From Blasia pusilla (taxonomy: Eukaryota; Marchantiophyta; Marchantiopsida; Blasiales): DNA of 64,000 nucleotides. The notes beneath the pieces were generated by a model. The model was not told where the DNA came from. It saw nothing but the letters and a program-made list of their open reading frames with translations, and did not search any database. The position numbers and the translations under genes were made by a program. Shown here one piece after another: positions 25,590-37,268 of the stretch (position 1 is its first letter; each line of letters begins with the position of its first letter). The DNA is taken from NCBI GenBank assembly GCA_050084515.1, contig CM114272.1, forward strand, positions 24,242,001 through 24,306,000. Direction: 5' to 3'.

Positions 25590-28500
25590 GTTAACACTAA
25601 TGCTTATTGTAATTTTAATTCATATGACTTAAGATACTATATTTATTTGTACAATAAACTTAACGTCTGTTATAATGTTTATTGTGCATGTAAAAAACTC
25701 AATCATATATGTGTTGGACATGCAAAAGTAAAACCAATTATTTTCCTCCACACACTTAATTCCTCCTTATTGATTTGATACTAGTTTTAGCTAATGGAGC
25801 ATTGTGGTTTTTACACATGTACTCTGGTTTTTTGTTATAGTTGTAAAAAATAACTACGAAGATAGTTGAATGACTACATGTAGTTGTATATATATTAATG
25901 TTTTTTTTTCAATTAAATGGATATTTTTGCATTATTCCCAGGTATTGTCAATTTTAGAAGGTCAGTTCTTAAAAACAAACTTGTAATCTAAGAGCATATC
26001 TATTCCTAAGCATCACATGCATCATCATAAGAGACCGTAGTTATTTACATTCATACAATAAGGAAACAATCATAAGGTTGAGAGACAAGCACATACTTCC
26101 AATCACTTTAAAAAAATTGATTCATTGCTATATTTTCAAGTTCTAAAATTACTTTAAAAATGAGAATTAAGATGTTTTAATTCATGAAAGTCACAATAGA
26201 GGTGAAGAAGATAAATTTAGTGCCAATCTTCATGAGCAAACCAAAACTTGAGAATGTTATAAAATGCATTCGCATCATAGAATGAAGTGAACAAATTTCC
26301 CATTACAAAACATGAAAGCAAGATGTCTATATTAATATTGGAGAGTGCGTCTATATTATTCGAACCTCCCTCCTCTTGACGCATGGCGCTTTTCAAATCC
26401 TCCTTTTCTTGAGGCATGGCGTTGTCGTGTAGTAAAATCATCCGCTATGTAAACTCATCTATCATTAAGTGTTAAGAGAGAATTTTATTAATATTAAGTA
26501 AATTAGCCTAGGAAAATTAAATTTCCATGTTTAAACATCTTTAGGGTGACTCATTTGCGCGGACCTAAATTTAGGAAAATAGATAATAAATAAAAGATGG
26601 GATTAGAAAAATAAAGTAGTGGTGTTGGTGCTTTAATAAAACAAAAGAAAAAATATTCTTGGTTGGTGGCTAAGGTTGGTGGGGTAGTTTGTAAGATATG
26701 AATGAAATAAAAGAGGATATTTTGGAAGAGATAAGAGGTAATCTACTTGTGTCAAAATGTGATTGGTTAAGTCTTGAGAGGAAGCCATGTGGCACAAGAT
26801 AAGATTAGCCATATTCCGTACTCTTGTGGATCCCTTGTGAATATATAAAGAGGATGGATCTTCAAGGGTTCATCACCTTCTACTTCACATCTTGAGTCTC
26901 TCATGTCACTCTTGAATTTGTGGTTTTGGGATTGCTTGCTCTTCCAGTGAGAGTGGATTATCCCTCTTGGGAGAGTAATTTGACCTTGATCTATTATTTG
27001 AGAATTTCTAAGAGTGTAGTATGTATGGAGATGAGAGACTTGCTACCTTAGATGAGTTTAGTCATACTAGAAATAGATGATGGTTTGGTTTGTTATTTTT
27101 CCAATAAGAGTGGATTCCCCTTTTGGGAGAGCAACTCCGCCAAATCCCATTATAGAGGAGAGTAGAGGATGTTTGTCAAGTATAGAGAGGGGTGGAGCAT
27201 GAGTTGTGCCGGATTTTCTTTTCCTTAACCTGTACCACGTCAAGATTCTCTTTGTAGATAGGCACTGGTTCACTCACTATCTAGTTTATCATTTTGGGGA
27301 CGCGTTCATGAACCAAGTCATGCAATCTCCAACTCTGCTGAATCTTCCTATAGTTACGTATGGAAGGACATAGGATTGCATTTTGTATGTTCTTATATAG
27401 CTATCCATGGACGTCAATAGGCTTGCTCGAGTAGAATCTAACACTATTTATGCTATTTTCCTTGTGTACAAACGTAAAGTAGTTTACATGGATCTCGTAG
27501 TTAGGAATTTTGGGATTCCATGTTATGAAGAAGTGATCGCCTCGGCACTATCATTCGTGATTCTTGTCGTGAGAGAATGGAGAGGTTACATAATAATTCT
27601 GTATTGAAAAAGTAAAAATTCTTATAGAGTTTGACTTGCATCAACCACGTCAATTGTAGCTATAAGGTCTACCCTTACTTGACGAAAGGCTCTCGACACG
27701 TCATCGCTCTAGCCTACACTCCTCACGACGGACTCCATGTTATTTCTGTTGAAGAGTTCGAACTTGCACGTTTTTCACTCTATTAAATTTCCATTAAGGT
27801 ACTTTAGCACAATCGCCCTTGATCTTCATTGTACCATCTACATCATTCATGGTAGAGAAGCGAAGGCCACATTTTCAAACTTATACAAATAGTTACGATC
27901 TAAGATATGTAGGCCGTTGATAAGGGGTTTAGGGTTTTATCTGCTTGGGAGATTGAAAGGTTTGGGAGATGCTCCGGACACGCAGAGGCACATTTATTTC
28001 CATAAACATTCATACGCACTGTCTTTTTGTGCGAGGTATTCAGGTGAGGCTACTAATTTTATTCTCTACAACACTCAAGCAAGCAAGTAAGCATATAGAC
28101 ATTGAAGTGAGCTTTTATTGAGTTATCTTGAGCATGAGCGTTTGAAGGAGAAAGCCTTCTCCTCCAATTGCAGCTCCAATGCAACTACATCTACAACTAA
28201 GGTAGTTCACATCAACCACCTCCATATCTACTTCCAACTGCTAGGATAATATCATAATGTTACTTTTCTCTCCTAACTATTGGGTAATATTTGCTCATGT
28301 CGGGTGCAACTGCAACTACAACTCCGACTTCAACTAGAAGTGCAGCTCTAGCTGCAACTCGAGTAATTTGCAGCAACTTGCTCGAGATCCAACTCCAACT
28401 CCAACTCTAGCCATAAGTGCTCTAGGTCTAGGTCTAGCTCTAAGTGCTCCAACTGCAGTTGCAACTCAGGTTAATCACAGCAAAGTACCTGCACACACTT

Positions 28501-30900
28501 CTCCAGCTTCGACCCTCCATTAGTCTTGCTCCATAGATCTGTTAGATATTCTATAGCACAATCCGGCTAGGTGAGGCAAAACATATAAACTAGGAGAACT
28601 GCTATGAAATCAACTCAAGCGAAGGGCAAGCCTGTAGCGAGAAATGTAGCTTAAACAAAAAAAAACACTACAATGTCAAGATTCAAGACTTGCGGCCTAA
28701 GTTAGATGGCAGTTAAATGGTCATCATGTTCTCAAGACGATTATATTTGATTGAGCGCTTGGAAGAAGGCCGAGTTGGAAATGAACCATGCTTGGAGCAT
28801 GAGATTGAGTTCTCTTTACCGTGTGCAGTTTCGTGATGCCTGAAGATAATCTCTTGGGCCTGAATCAGATAAGGAGTATTTTCCAAAGCCTGTTGAGGCA
28901 CTAGAAAAACATAATGATGATGCTAACATGTGGTTGGGTCCCCACAATATCAAGTGAGGAGATCCACTCATGAAAATGAAGGCCCCATCACAGTAGCATC
29001 GCCTTGGAAAAGAAGACCTGCTCATAGAAATGAAGGTCCTGTCAGAGTAAATTTGCTTGGGGAAAAATGCACACCATCTCTTACAAGCACTCCAAAACCA
29101 AAGTGGTCATCTTCTCAACAAATATGCTCTACATTGGAAGTGACGCCACTAGATGCATCCCAGGTCGGAAAGCCCATAACCATAGATGAGTCCTACTTAA
29201 GTTCCAAATTATGTTGTGATGATAACAGTTCAAACAACAAAAATTGTTGTGTAGAAGTCGTAAGCAAATAGGAGCAGAGTGTTTATATTATGCGAATCAA
29301 GGCTAAACATAAAGAAGTTAAATTCTCTGCTACAAATATTTGGTTGCAAATGTATTGATACTTGCATCTTCTAGTTAATCACATGCAGTACATTCGGATT
29401 TTGCTCTTTGAGGAAATTTTAGGCCCCGCTACACACAAATCCCAATGAGCACAAGAGCATCACTCTTCCTAGAGTATATATAATAAGTGCCCCTATCGCC
29501 AACTTGCAAGAAACCTGATGCCGAGGCAAGGAGAGGTAGCTTACAACGACCGGCTCACAACAACAAGAAGCTTGAGCTTGCTATTACTCGAGCTCACGAG
29601 CAACACAGCAATCGGCTCACAACTTACGGTCAAAATGGCTAAGCTCAGAGGTAGCACTTGAGCAAGGAGGGAGGTATCAACGTTGTAGGTTAGATCAGCA
29701 ATCGGCTTGAGGCAGCTCGCAGGAATCGGCTCAAAGCACTGTCATACTTCGGCGTACAACAACTGCGTGCAACGATCGCTTGAGTGCTTGGCATCCCAGC
29801 AACTACAAACGCTTGCTCGAGTGCTAAGAATGTAGCTCACAACAACAATCGGCTAGAGGCAGCTTGCAGTAATTGATTGACAATAGCCGCAAGTTGGAGC
29901 GTTAGTGCTCCGTAGCTCAAGCTCCAAATGATGGAGCTCAAGAGTGCGTCTTTTCGCAGTCAAGTTGAGTGTTTGAAGCTCAAGCTCCAAACACTCAAAA
30001 TGTTGGAGCGCACAAGCATTGAGCTCATGTAACATGGCAATGACGTAGTTCACAACATGGTAGCGACGTAGCTCACAAAAATTACAAATGAAGTAGCTCG
30101 GCAACTTAAGCTCGAACAGGAGTTACACGAAAGATCTGCACGCATGAGCTATACAAATGATCTTCATGCACAAGCAACACAAATGTAGGAATAACATGTG
30201 GTTAGAAGGGAGACAACAGACGGGGAGAGTGGCACTACATTCTTCACACACGAGTTGCATGACACCTACCAAAGAGTCACATGCGAGAGAGTAGGCAGAA
30301 AGAATGGCGAGTGTTACACATGAAAAGTGAGAGGGGGGACAGAAAATGATTTGGTGGGAGCGTGGGGGTCCGACTTCAAGGAGGGCAAGAGTGGCTATGC
30401 GCTTAAGGCTACGGATATGTGAGTCGGCGCAAGCTCTCATCGCCTCATCCATGAGTGCCCTTTAGGATCGCCGTAGCCTAACCCTAATTCCCCGATCTGA
30501 ATGGATGTTGATTAGCCATCCATTCCAAAAACAAACAAACAAAAAATGTTGGTTTCCTTTTTTATTTCCCTTTTCATAAAGAGACATGACTGAATTTTCA
30601 ACAGATTGAACTTTTTTCGCTCCTTTCCTTTTTTTCTCCTAATTATTTATCGATTTACTTCCAGATATTTAAGAAATTTTTTTTCCAGATGGTATATTTT
30701 CTTAACCTCCCATGTTTTTATATATATAACTTTATTTATTTATTATGTCTTATGCATACGGAAAGTCTCGATTGCATTTTGGGAGATGGGGGAGCGACGT
30801 CCGCTTGATAATATCACAAACACAACGCTTGCATCTGAACATACAAGGGCACAAGCCGGCATATTGGAAATCATCTCTCAAACATAAGCAAAAATATCTT
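25590..30900. other. AT-rich and low-complexity intergenic DNA, no gene seen
   Basis: I recognise no coding similarity. The stretch holds a degenerate caact-rich minisatellite (28160-28470) and, at 29500-30120, recurring words such as caatcggct and agctcacaa. A 113-codon frame at 28930-29271 begins with a short internal duplication (HENEGPITVASPW / HRNEGPVRVNLL) but is otherwise unknown. Confidence 0.35.
28160..28470 (+). repeat. Degenerate caactn minisatellite
   Basis: Hexamer-like words based on caactc, caacta and caactg recur dozens of times, for example in ccaactccaactccaactct near 28390. There is no fixed long period. Confidence 0.5.
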
Positions 30901-30919
30901 TTGTAATGCCTTTGAAAAA

Positions 30920-31334
30920 TTGTTGAGTGTCCTTGAACTGTGTACTTATCCGCAATTTTTCTGCAGATTTCTTCTTCCAACAAATCATACGGATCTACGC
31001 GATTTACACAAGTTGATGCGTGCGGAGGCACAAAAGAGAAGTCGGGCCCGACGTGCAACAATAATAGGACACCAACCACACATAGAAAATGTTCAGTTAT
31101 TGAAAAATCTCCAACGTAAGTTCAATCTTAATTTGATTTTTGAATATGTGAATATCCTCGCACTTCATAAAATTGTACACTAATGTTTTGTTCTTGGATT
31201 CTATCATCTTGTTTTTGTTTCAAACTTTTGATCTCGTCCAATCGTGTAGATGTACGTGACTTTCAAAAGGTTCTATGGGGGGAGCCCAAAAACGAAGACG
31301 GTCCATTCGTGCTCATAAAACGACACTTCTCAAA
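30920..31334 (+). other. Possible 5' coding remnant of the interrupted Helitron
   Basis: Two diverged copies of an exon-like block follow each other: 30990-31080 (gatttacacaagttgatgcg; DLHKLMRAEAQKRSRARRAT) and 31258-31334 (gactttcaaaaggttctatg). The second ends exactly at the target duplication of the Mutator-like element. Across the insertion site, the frame that would continue at 47317 reads a basic run EKKRTYHRAYKRRRKALEI. Arg/Lys-rich runs of this kind are common before the zinc-finger part of plant Helitron proteins. That this block belongs to the Helitron is inference from position and composition. Confidence 0.3.
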
Positions 31335-31343
31335 GAAAAGAAG
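31335..31343 (+). repeat. Target site duplication, left copy (gaaaagaag)
   Basis: The nine bases gaaaagaag directly precede the left terminal inverted repeat and recur directly after the right one at 47317-47325. Nine bases is the standard duplication length of Mutator-like elements. Confidence 0.9.
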
Positions 31344-31424
31344 GAGGTATTCGCTTAAGCGGCCCCCAATAGATCTTTTCTGCCTAGGGCAGCCCCACTC
31401 CAACTATTTTCACTTAAGAGGCCC
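31344..31424 (+). repeat. MULE terminal inverted repeat, left
   Basis: It starts gaggtattcgcttaagcggc and contains two related boxes, cgcttaagcggcccc (31352) and cacttaagaggcccc (31411), about 59 bases apart in the same orientation. Similarity to the right end stops after 31424. Confidence 0.93.
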
Positions 31425-31636
31425 CTACTACGTGCCACGTCGGATTTGCAGCCGGTCACACCTCAGGTTCTTGTATGAAAATATTGTCATGTTCTTGTAT
31501 GTGAGTAACTTTCTGTTGACAGCAAGTTACTCACATTCATGTGCCTGAGATATTTTCTGGTGTTACGAGTGTCGATTAGTCTTGATTATTCCCTGGCACT
31601 GTTCATTGTAGTATTGGTGAGGGTGGAGGCCTCCAA

Positions 31637-32545
31637 ATGGATGGTCGTGAGTTGTCCAGAGAGAATGATGTGCTTGAACTAGATGCTCCTAATTTGAGTA
31701 AGCAACATTATCATGTGGATGAATTTGACCTAATCAGCGGTGACCTAGTACAAGAAAAGAAGTGTGGTGTGTATTGGTCCTCTCCGTTATCAGCAGACAA
31801 CAAAGTTGCGTTTGACTTATGGAGAGCCTCCGCGTTAAAGAACGAGCCCAATTTGCAGGGTTTCACGTTGGAAGAAGGTAAAATTCAAGTATTGTTTGTC
31901 TGAATGTCGACTGCGGCTAAATGTTGGTGTTTAAAAGCTTTCATATAGCCGCCATTCTTTGCACTTTCCAACATTATGGCTGACTTCTTCGCTTGTCTCA
32001 AATGTTATTCTGTCCAGAGGCAAGTTGCTCGCATTCGATTGAATGAAGTCTTCATGAACTTTGACGAGTTCGAGTTTGCTCTCGACTGTTGGCGCTCATT
32101 GAATTCCAGAGCGAAGCACTGTGCACGGACAAAGAAATGGTATAGATTGCGGACCTGTAGATATGGCGTGAAGATACGAGGGAAAGGATTTCCTGAATAC
32201 CAACCGTCAACGTCGCCTACCAAGTGCGAATATCCTGATGAGGCATATAAGGATGTGATGGACGCGGATACTATTTTGCAACCTGAGCAGGCGGATAATT
32301 CCTCGCATCACTCTTCGGCGGCTAAAATATTTGAGAGAAGTTAGCAGGCGGAAAAATGCCTTGGGGCGGCCAAGCTTGTTGCAACCTCCTCCGAGAAAAC
32401 TCAGCAAGCGGCTAATTTCGATTGGGGCACCCAAGTTGCGGCTTATTTACCCTAGAGAACTGAAGAAGATGCTGCTAAATGCTTGGGGGAGACACAAGTG
32501 GCGGCTAAATTCAATGCGGTCAAGACTGATTTGGGTAGTGCATTG
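31637..32545 (+). pseudogene. Possible N-terminal exons of the MULE transposase
   Basis: Frames at 31637-31903 and 31976-32344 (+) lie where the N-terminus of the transposase is expected. The second contains FMNFDEFEFALDCWRSLN, which resembles the 'F.s.eEf..Al..y' opening of MuDR-type DNA-binding regions. The frame continues past stops at about 32342 and 32450 to about 32545. There it contains repeated TQ(Q/V)AA(N/K/Y) peptides, encoded by acncaagtggcggctaantt-like DNA. That peptide recurs at 35095 near the C-terminus. The assignment to the transposase rests on position and weak motif similarity. It could be an unrelated element-borne ORF. Confidence 0.35.
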
Positions 32546-33838
32546 GTTGGGAATCTATGAAATATTCCTCAGCCAATTTACCATACCGCGTCTTCACATT
32601 CTCTCGCAAATGTTGGGCACACATGCTGTGGATATTGTGGGGGAATACTGTTTGGACAACATGGAGTAATCCTTTCTGCCTATCTAAGACAAAAAAAAAC
32701 TTTAGGATTGTTGAGATCCGGTATTGCCTTCCTTAAATGGGTGCAAAACCACTCCCACTCCTCATTACTCTCACGAGGACCAATGCCATATGCCAATATG
32801 ATGGTGTTGGCATTTCCATCCAAAATAGAGGCGAGAAATATCTGCATGGGGTATTTCTTGTTTTTCAAATAACAAGCATCTAACCCAACTACCTTTTGAG
32901 CAAAAGGGAGAATGAATTTCATGGATGATGGTGAGATGAACAATCTCCTAAAGATACCAAATTCTGGCCCCCAAACATCCCAGGTAGCTGCTGCTAACGG
33001 GTCAGATTCCTTCACGGCGTCAATAAATCCTGGTATCATATGAAACCCCGCTCGTTCTCCTCCATTCATCCAATCCCAACATATCTCTTTACATCTCCAT
33101 CCAGGACAGTAAGAAGTTCGTTTCTTGTAAGTCTGGGACATCACCTTCACTAACCTGCCCACAGGAATGTTTGGTTGGTTCACGAACCATCCAAGGCAAA
33201 AATATTAGCAGACCCTGTCTGCTAATATTTTTGCTAGCCATTTTGCCTTATGAGTAGGCCCCCTCCATGTATGAATATGACTAGGGCATGTATGCTTTAA
33301 CCTACAAACAGTTATCTCGCAAGAATCAGAGCGTTTGTGTCGTTGGCAACGCACTCTCCAATCACATCGTTCGTCCTTCTCCTTTGGGGTACAAATGTAC
33401 CTAGCAAATTCTCCACATTTTCCATCTCTAGCCGTAGTTGTTATCTGGTTGGCTTCCACTTCATTGCTCCTGTGTCTACGCTTTCTACACTTCTGCAAAA
33501 TTTCTTCGGAGTGAACCGCAGGTTCACTGAAAGAATTTGAATCTCGGTTGGTGGGGCCTTCTACTGTGTTGTGGACGCCATGGTGCATTTATTCCTTCAG
33601 ATCGTGTGGGGATTCTAGGATCTCGAAGCACCTGAATTACTCCTAAGACATCTGGGATATCCATGGCTTGAGACCGAAAACTCTTCGCCATCTCTTTATC
33701 ATTGGAAAGTTTAGGCGCAAGAGACTGAGGAATATGCTTAGACCCCTCTGAGTCATGCACTGAAATACCTACATTGGATTCTACCACCGCACGGGTATCC
33801 TTCACTTGCCTAACAACTCTCTCACTTCCAATAATCAA
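32545..33838 (-). pseudogene. MULE transposase, DNA-binding and catalytic segment, inverted
   Basis: On the minus strand, 33588-33205 encodes CDWRVRCQRHKRSDSCEITV and a following HTCPSH, the zinc-containing end of the MuDR DNA-binding region. 33183-32680 encodes FRRLFISPSSMKFI, then VVGLDACYLKNKKYPMQIFL (first catalytic Asp in 'GLDAC'), and NEEWEWFCTHLRKAIPDLN. A one-base slip in a run of nine A's at about 32688-32696 shifts the frame, after which DRQKGLLHVVQTVFP and MCAQHLRENVKTRYGKLAEE follow (second Asp in 'DRQKG'; C-x2-H). This is the order of MULE transposases. A further frame change near 33560 and an inserted palindrome at 33196-33234 also break it. The C-terminal continuation lies on the other strand at 34117-35462. 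Confidence 0.85.
33196..33234. repeat. Perfect 17-bp palindrome with 5-base loop inside the transposase
   Basis: Left arm gcaaaaatattagcaga at 33196-33212, loop ccctg, right arm tctgctaatatttttgc at 33218-33234. Read on the minus strand, the first-read arm (33234-33218) codes for AKILAD in the normal protein. The second-read arm is its inverted copy and brings in a stop before the frame resumes at FVNQPNIPV. Confidence 0.9.
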
Positions 33839-34116
33839 GTTAGACCCTTGGTCGTTTAGTCATACCTTCTCGTTTTTACATCGTTGTTTATCGGCGGCTA
33901 TTTTACTACGTCTATTGTCCGCCAAAGAATGTCGCTTATGGACTTGAATCAAGATGCAATCTTCTTCTTGGCGGCTAATCTGAGATATTTGGCGCTTGTG
34001 GTTTATGTGGTTGCAGCTATTAGTAGATTCCTGCTAACTCATAGTTGGCAGCTATTTTCTGTTTTCTTGTTGCTAATGATAGTATCATTGCGCTTAATTT
34101 TTTACCTCCATTGCAG

Positions 34117-35462
34117 TTCTTTGATGAGTGGGTTTATTTTCATATGGGTCGAGGTATGATATGTGGATTAATGAGCTAGCAAGGCATCATGTCCAGAGAG
34201 TTGCAGATGCGGCCTCTTACATTAGAGACCTAGAAGCGGAGAAGTTTGCAAGGTGTGCCTTTCCATTGCCACGATTTGGCAAAGTTAGTTCCAACCTAGT
34301 GGAGGTCATCAATTCTGCCATAAAGCCTATCAGAGATGGCCCTCCGCTTGGAATTGCACGCGGTCTATGGAATTACATGATGAATTCCTACGCTGAGCGG
34401 AAATTAGAAGCTTACCATCCAGAGAAGTACGCATCATCCCTTACGAGTTATGCTCTACTGAGATACCGCCAAAATGAGGCTACTTGTCAAGGATTTGATG
34501 TCATTGCTTTTGATGATGTCAATGCACTTGTCACCTCAACAAGTACCGAGCAAGAATTCCATGTTCTGCTATCTCCTGAATGTACCTGTTCTTGCTTGGA
34601 ATTCCAAGATACTCGTTGGCCTTGTACGCATGTCATGGCTTGGGACCTGCTAATAGGTATGGACTCCGAAAATTTGTTTGATCCCATCGAGACAAATGAT
34701 TACATCCGTCGTATTTATAGTACAAGTATTCCGGTGGTTAAGAGTGATGAGCTAATACCACGTTGGGAGTGTCGACCTCCACCTCCCGCAGTTAGGCGTG
34801 GAAGGCATCGCATTGTACGTATCCCTAGTAGGAGACGTGGACAGGAGGTACGCAAAGAGGAAATCCCATATCCTATTGATGACGATACCATCATAGAAGC
34901 ACTACCCTTGGATGAAGGGGAGAGGATCGTCCCTGTCCAAACATCAAAGGGTCGGAAGTATGTGCAGATTGGTGGTCGTCGATGTAGCCATTGTAAAGAA
35001 GGCCACAATAGGTAAACGTGTGAGGTTCTCAAGGTAGACGTGTTGGCCGTTCGTGCAAGTGGTACTCAAGATAGGAGCCGCAAAGGAAGAACACAGGTGG
35101 CGGCTAATTTTCTTGACATGCCGAGTACTACTTATGAAAATTCAGAAGCAGAGATAACACACAATGTACTACAATTTCCTGCTGGAGGTAATGCTGGAGA
35201 TGATCGAGAGAGGATGGTAGAAGCAATCTCTACCCACCAAACAAGAGGAAACTTAACACTCTCTTCTTTGTCTGACTTTGATGTGAAGTTAGAGGAAGAA
35301 GGCTCTGATGAAGAAGAGGGATGCCCTAAACACCCAAATTTAGACATGAATTGGTGGGTTAGCACTGATGGTGAATGGAACCTTGAAGAAGAGACATTTT
35401 ATATCAGCTTGGCGGAAGAAGCTGCCAAAGAATGCCATGTTTCCATAAGAGATGTATCTTGA
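34117..35462 (+). pseudogene. MULE transposase, C-terminal SWIM zinc-finger half
   Basis: A splice acceptor (cctccattgcag) at 34116 precedes the block. The frame reads WINELARHHVQRVADAASYI, GKVSSNLVEVINSAIKPIRD and then CTCSCLEFQDTRWPCTHVMA. The last is a SWIM zinc finger (C-x-C-x9-12-C-x-H), the fixed C-terminal mark of MULE transposases, used for DNA or protein contact. Further on lies a CCHC-type knuckle (CSHCKEGHNR, then TC), interrupted by TAA at 35013-35015 exactly between the His and the last Cys. After it the same frame stays open to 35462 with an acidic tail (EEEGSDEEEG). The catalytic part that should precede this half lies inverted at 32.5-33.8 kb. Confidence 0.85.
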
Positions 35463-35639
35463 TATCACCAATAAAAAAATATCTCGAGAAGTATGCTCGA
35501 CATCTTGATTTTCTAAGATTGATTTCCGCGACCACACTGTCTTTGTTGGGGCTTTGTTTCGAATGGAGAAAGTTGAATGAGTTCTCGCATTTATTTGCAG
35601 TCCAAACAAATATTGTGCTTATGTTTAATGTCCATGTAG

Positions 35640-36095
35640 TATGTTTGCGGCTCCTTCCCTGCCCCTTGCACATGTTTATATCTGACTTATCTAGATGAAT
35701 AATACTCGCTTGCAAAAAAAATGTAAGATCCTTATTGCCGCACTACGGCTATTGGCCACACTCGTGCCTATTGACCAGACCAATTTTGTCACCCCGGCTA
35801 CTTGCAGTTTAGTACCAGCTATTACTTACGGCTATTGCCCACAATTGCGCCTATTGACTTGCCCTTGCGGCTACTGGTCCGAATGTTGCGGCTATTGACC
35901 TGACCCTTGCGGATTTTGGTTGATTATGTGCATGCGCTTATTGACCTGAGGTTTGCGGCTATTGATCTGACCCTCGCGCGTTGTGAAGTAACTTCTCCTG
36001 GTACTTAGAGTAGTAGTCTCGAGGACCAGTGTTGTCGAAACTCCCAAGTGCCTCGATCATCCGCATGCTTCCTAAGGCTGCGGCTAAGTTCCTCA
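35640..36095 (+). repeat. Cluster of GCGGCTATTGAC words
   Basis: The word (t)gcggctattgac or variants occurs at about 35647, 35745, 35828, 35866, 35886, 35955 and 36078. It is often followed by ctgaccc or ctg. The stretch holds no gene. The same core, gcggcta, occurs throughout the MULE (32.3-45.2 kb). Confidence 0.7.
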
Positions 36096-37268
36096 TGGAT
36101 AGTGCTCCTCATACTTATGTTTGTCCAAATATATGTACATGTTTCAGGAGAAATCACATAAATTTTAATATGGAAACAAACTACAAGTGTCCTCCTACCA
36201 ATTTCTTGGTACCTAATTTAGGGTTAGATTGTTTATGAGGGGTCGGATGGAGTTTCTCCGTTTCTTAAAAAAATCATGTAGGTTCATGTTATATTAGAGA
36301 TAAATTTTCCCGAGACAGCCAAGGAAAGATGATTTGTTAGATGTGCGACAAGCACTCCTTTCGGCTAATTCTGAAGCCGATCAATAATTGGAGCTCCGAT
36401 AATTGCAATGCACTCCTCACCTATTAGGCGCAGGAAGCGGCTGCGACTAATAGTTGATACCTAAAAGTTCACCCTCAACCTGAATCAAATGGTATGTTGC
36501 ACTTGATTTGTTGGATTCGTTGGGTGAATTTGCAATGTCATCATCGAGAACTTATGGGGCTTGAATGAGTTGCTTTACATCGTGTTACCGCATACTCAAG
36601 GTAGCTTATTACTCGTTACTATTTCTTGTTAAACCAGCACTCTCACACAAGTTAGCTTCCAGGTTCTCTACACCAGAACTTGGAACCAAAAGCTGAGGAT
36701 CAGCTCAATGGCACGACATTGCAATGAGTCTGAAATTAAAGCACATGTGCATACGTTACAGATCACGGGTAATGAAAGCATGGAGGCCAGAGCATATCTA
36801 AGACATCTACTTTCGTCCTCTGCCCCCGATTCAAGCTCATGCAATTTGTAGTTATGATGGCTGAAAGAAAAATGTGCTCGAGGGCTTAAAAGATACTTTG
36901 TCGCCTTTCCCACTCAAAGCTTTCAGGGACTACACCATCATCATGACCAGTAAGTAATTCGTACCTGAAGAATGAATGGGATTCAAAGCCCAAGCTATGG
37001 CATTGCACAACAATGATGTTGTCACCCACTCATTTGATGACCTTGTCACAGTTTGCACTCTGCCAAATGAACCCAATGATAATCTAATCAATGATTTCTA
37101 TTGATGAGTCCCAAGACTAGAGGGGAAGTCATGGGCAAGAACGGTACCCACATATGTGTGGCACTCTCCCAAACATGCGACAATGACAGTATTATGACTT
37201 TGATCATTAATAATAAGTGGATACTTCATGGATATACTCTAGTGGGCCGAGATTTTGCAACTCTCTTT
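36096..37268. other. MULE interior, no gene recognised
   Basis: AT-rich sequence with short frames only. A minus-strand frame at 36668-36913 matches nothing I know. It may be part of the DNA captured together with the armadillo gene relic that follows. Confidence 0.35.

Noticed and set aside
24100-30900. Possibility of a CRISPR array or other prokaryotic feature in the repeat-rich stretches
   Set aside because: Repeats are degenerate, irregularly spaced and lack unique equal-length spacers; the window is plainly eukaryotic.
30750-31079. 109-codon minus-strand Cys-rich frame
   Set aside because: Cysteine spacing does not repeat in any known pattern, and the overlapping plus strand has an exon-like duplicated block that explains the openness better.
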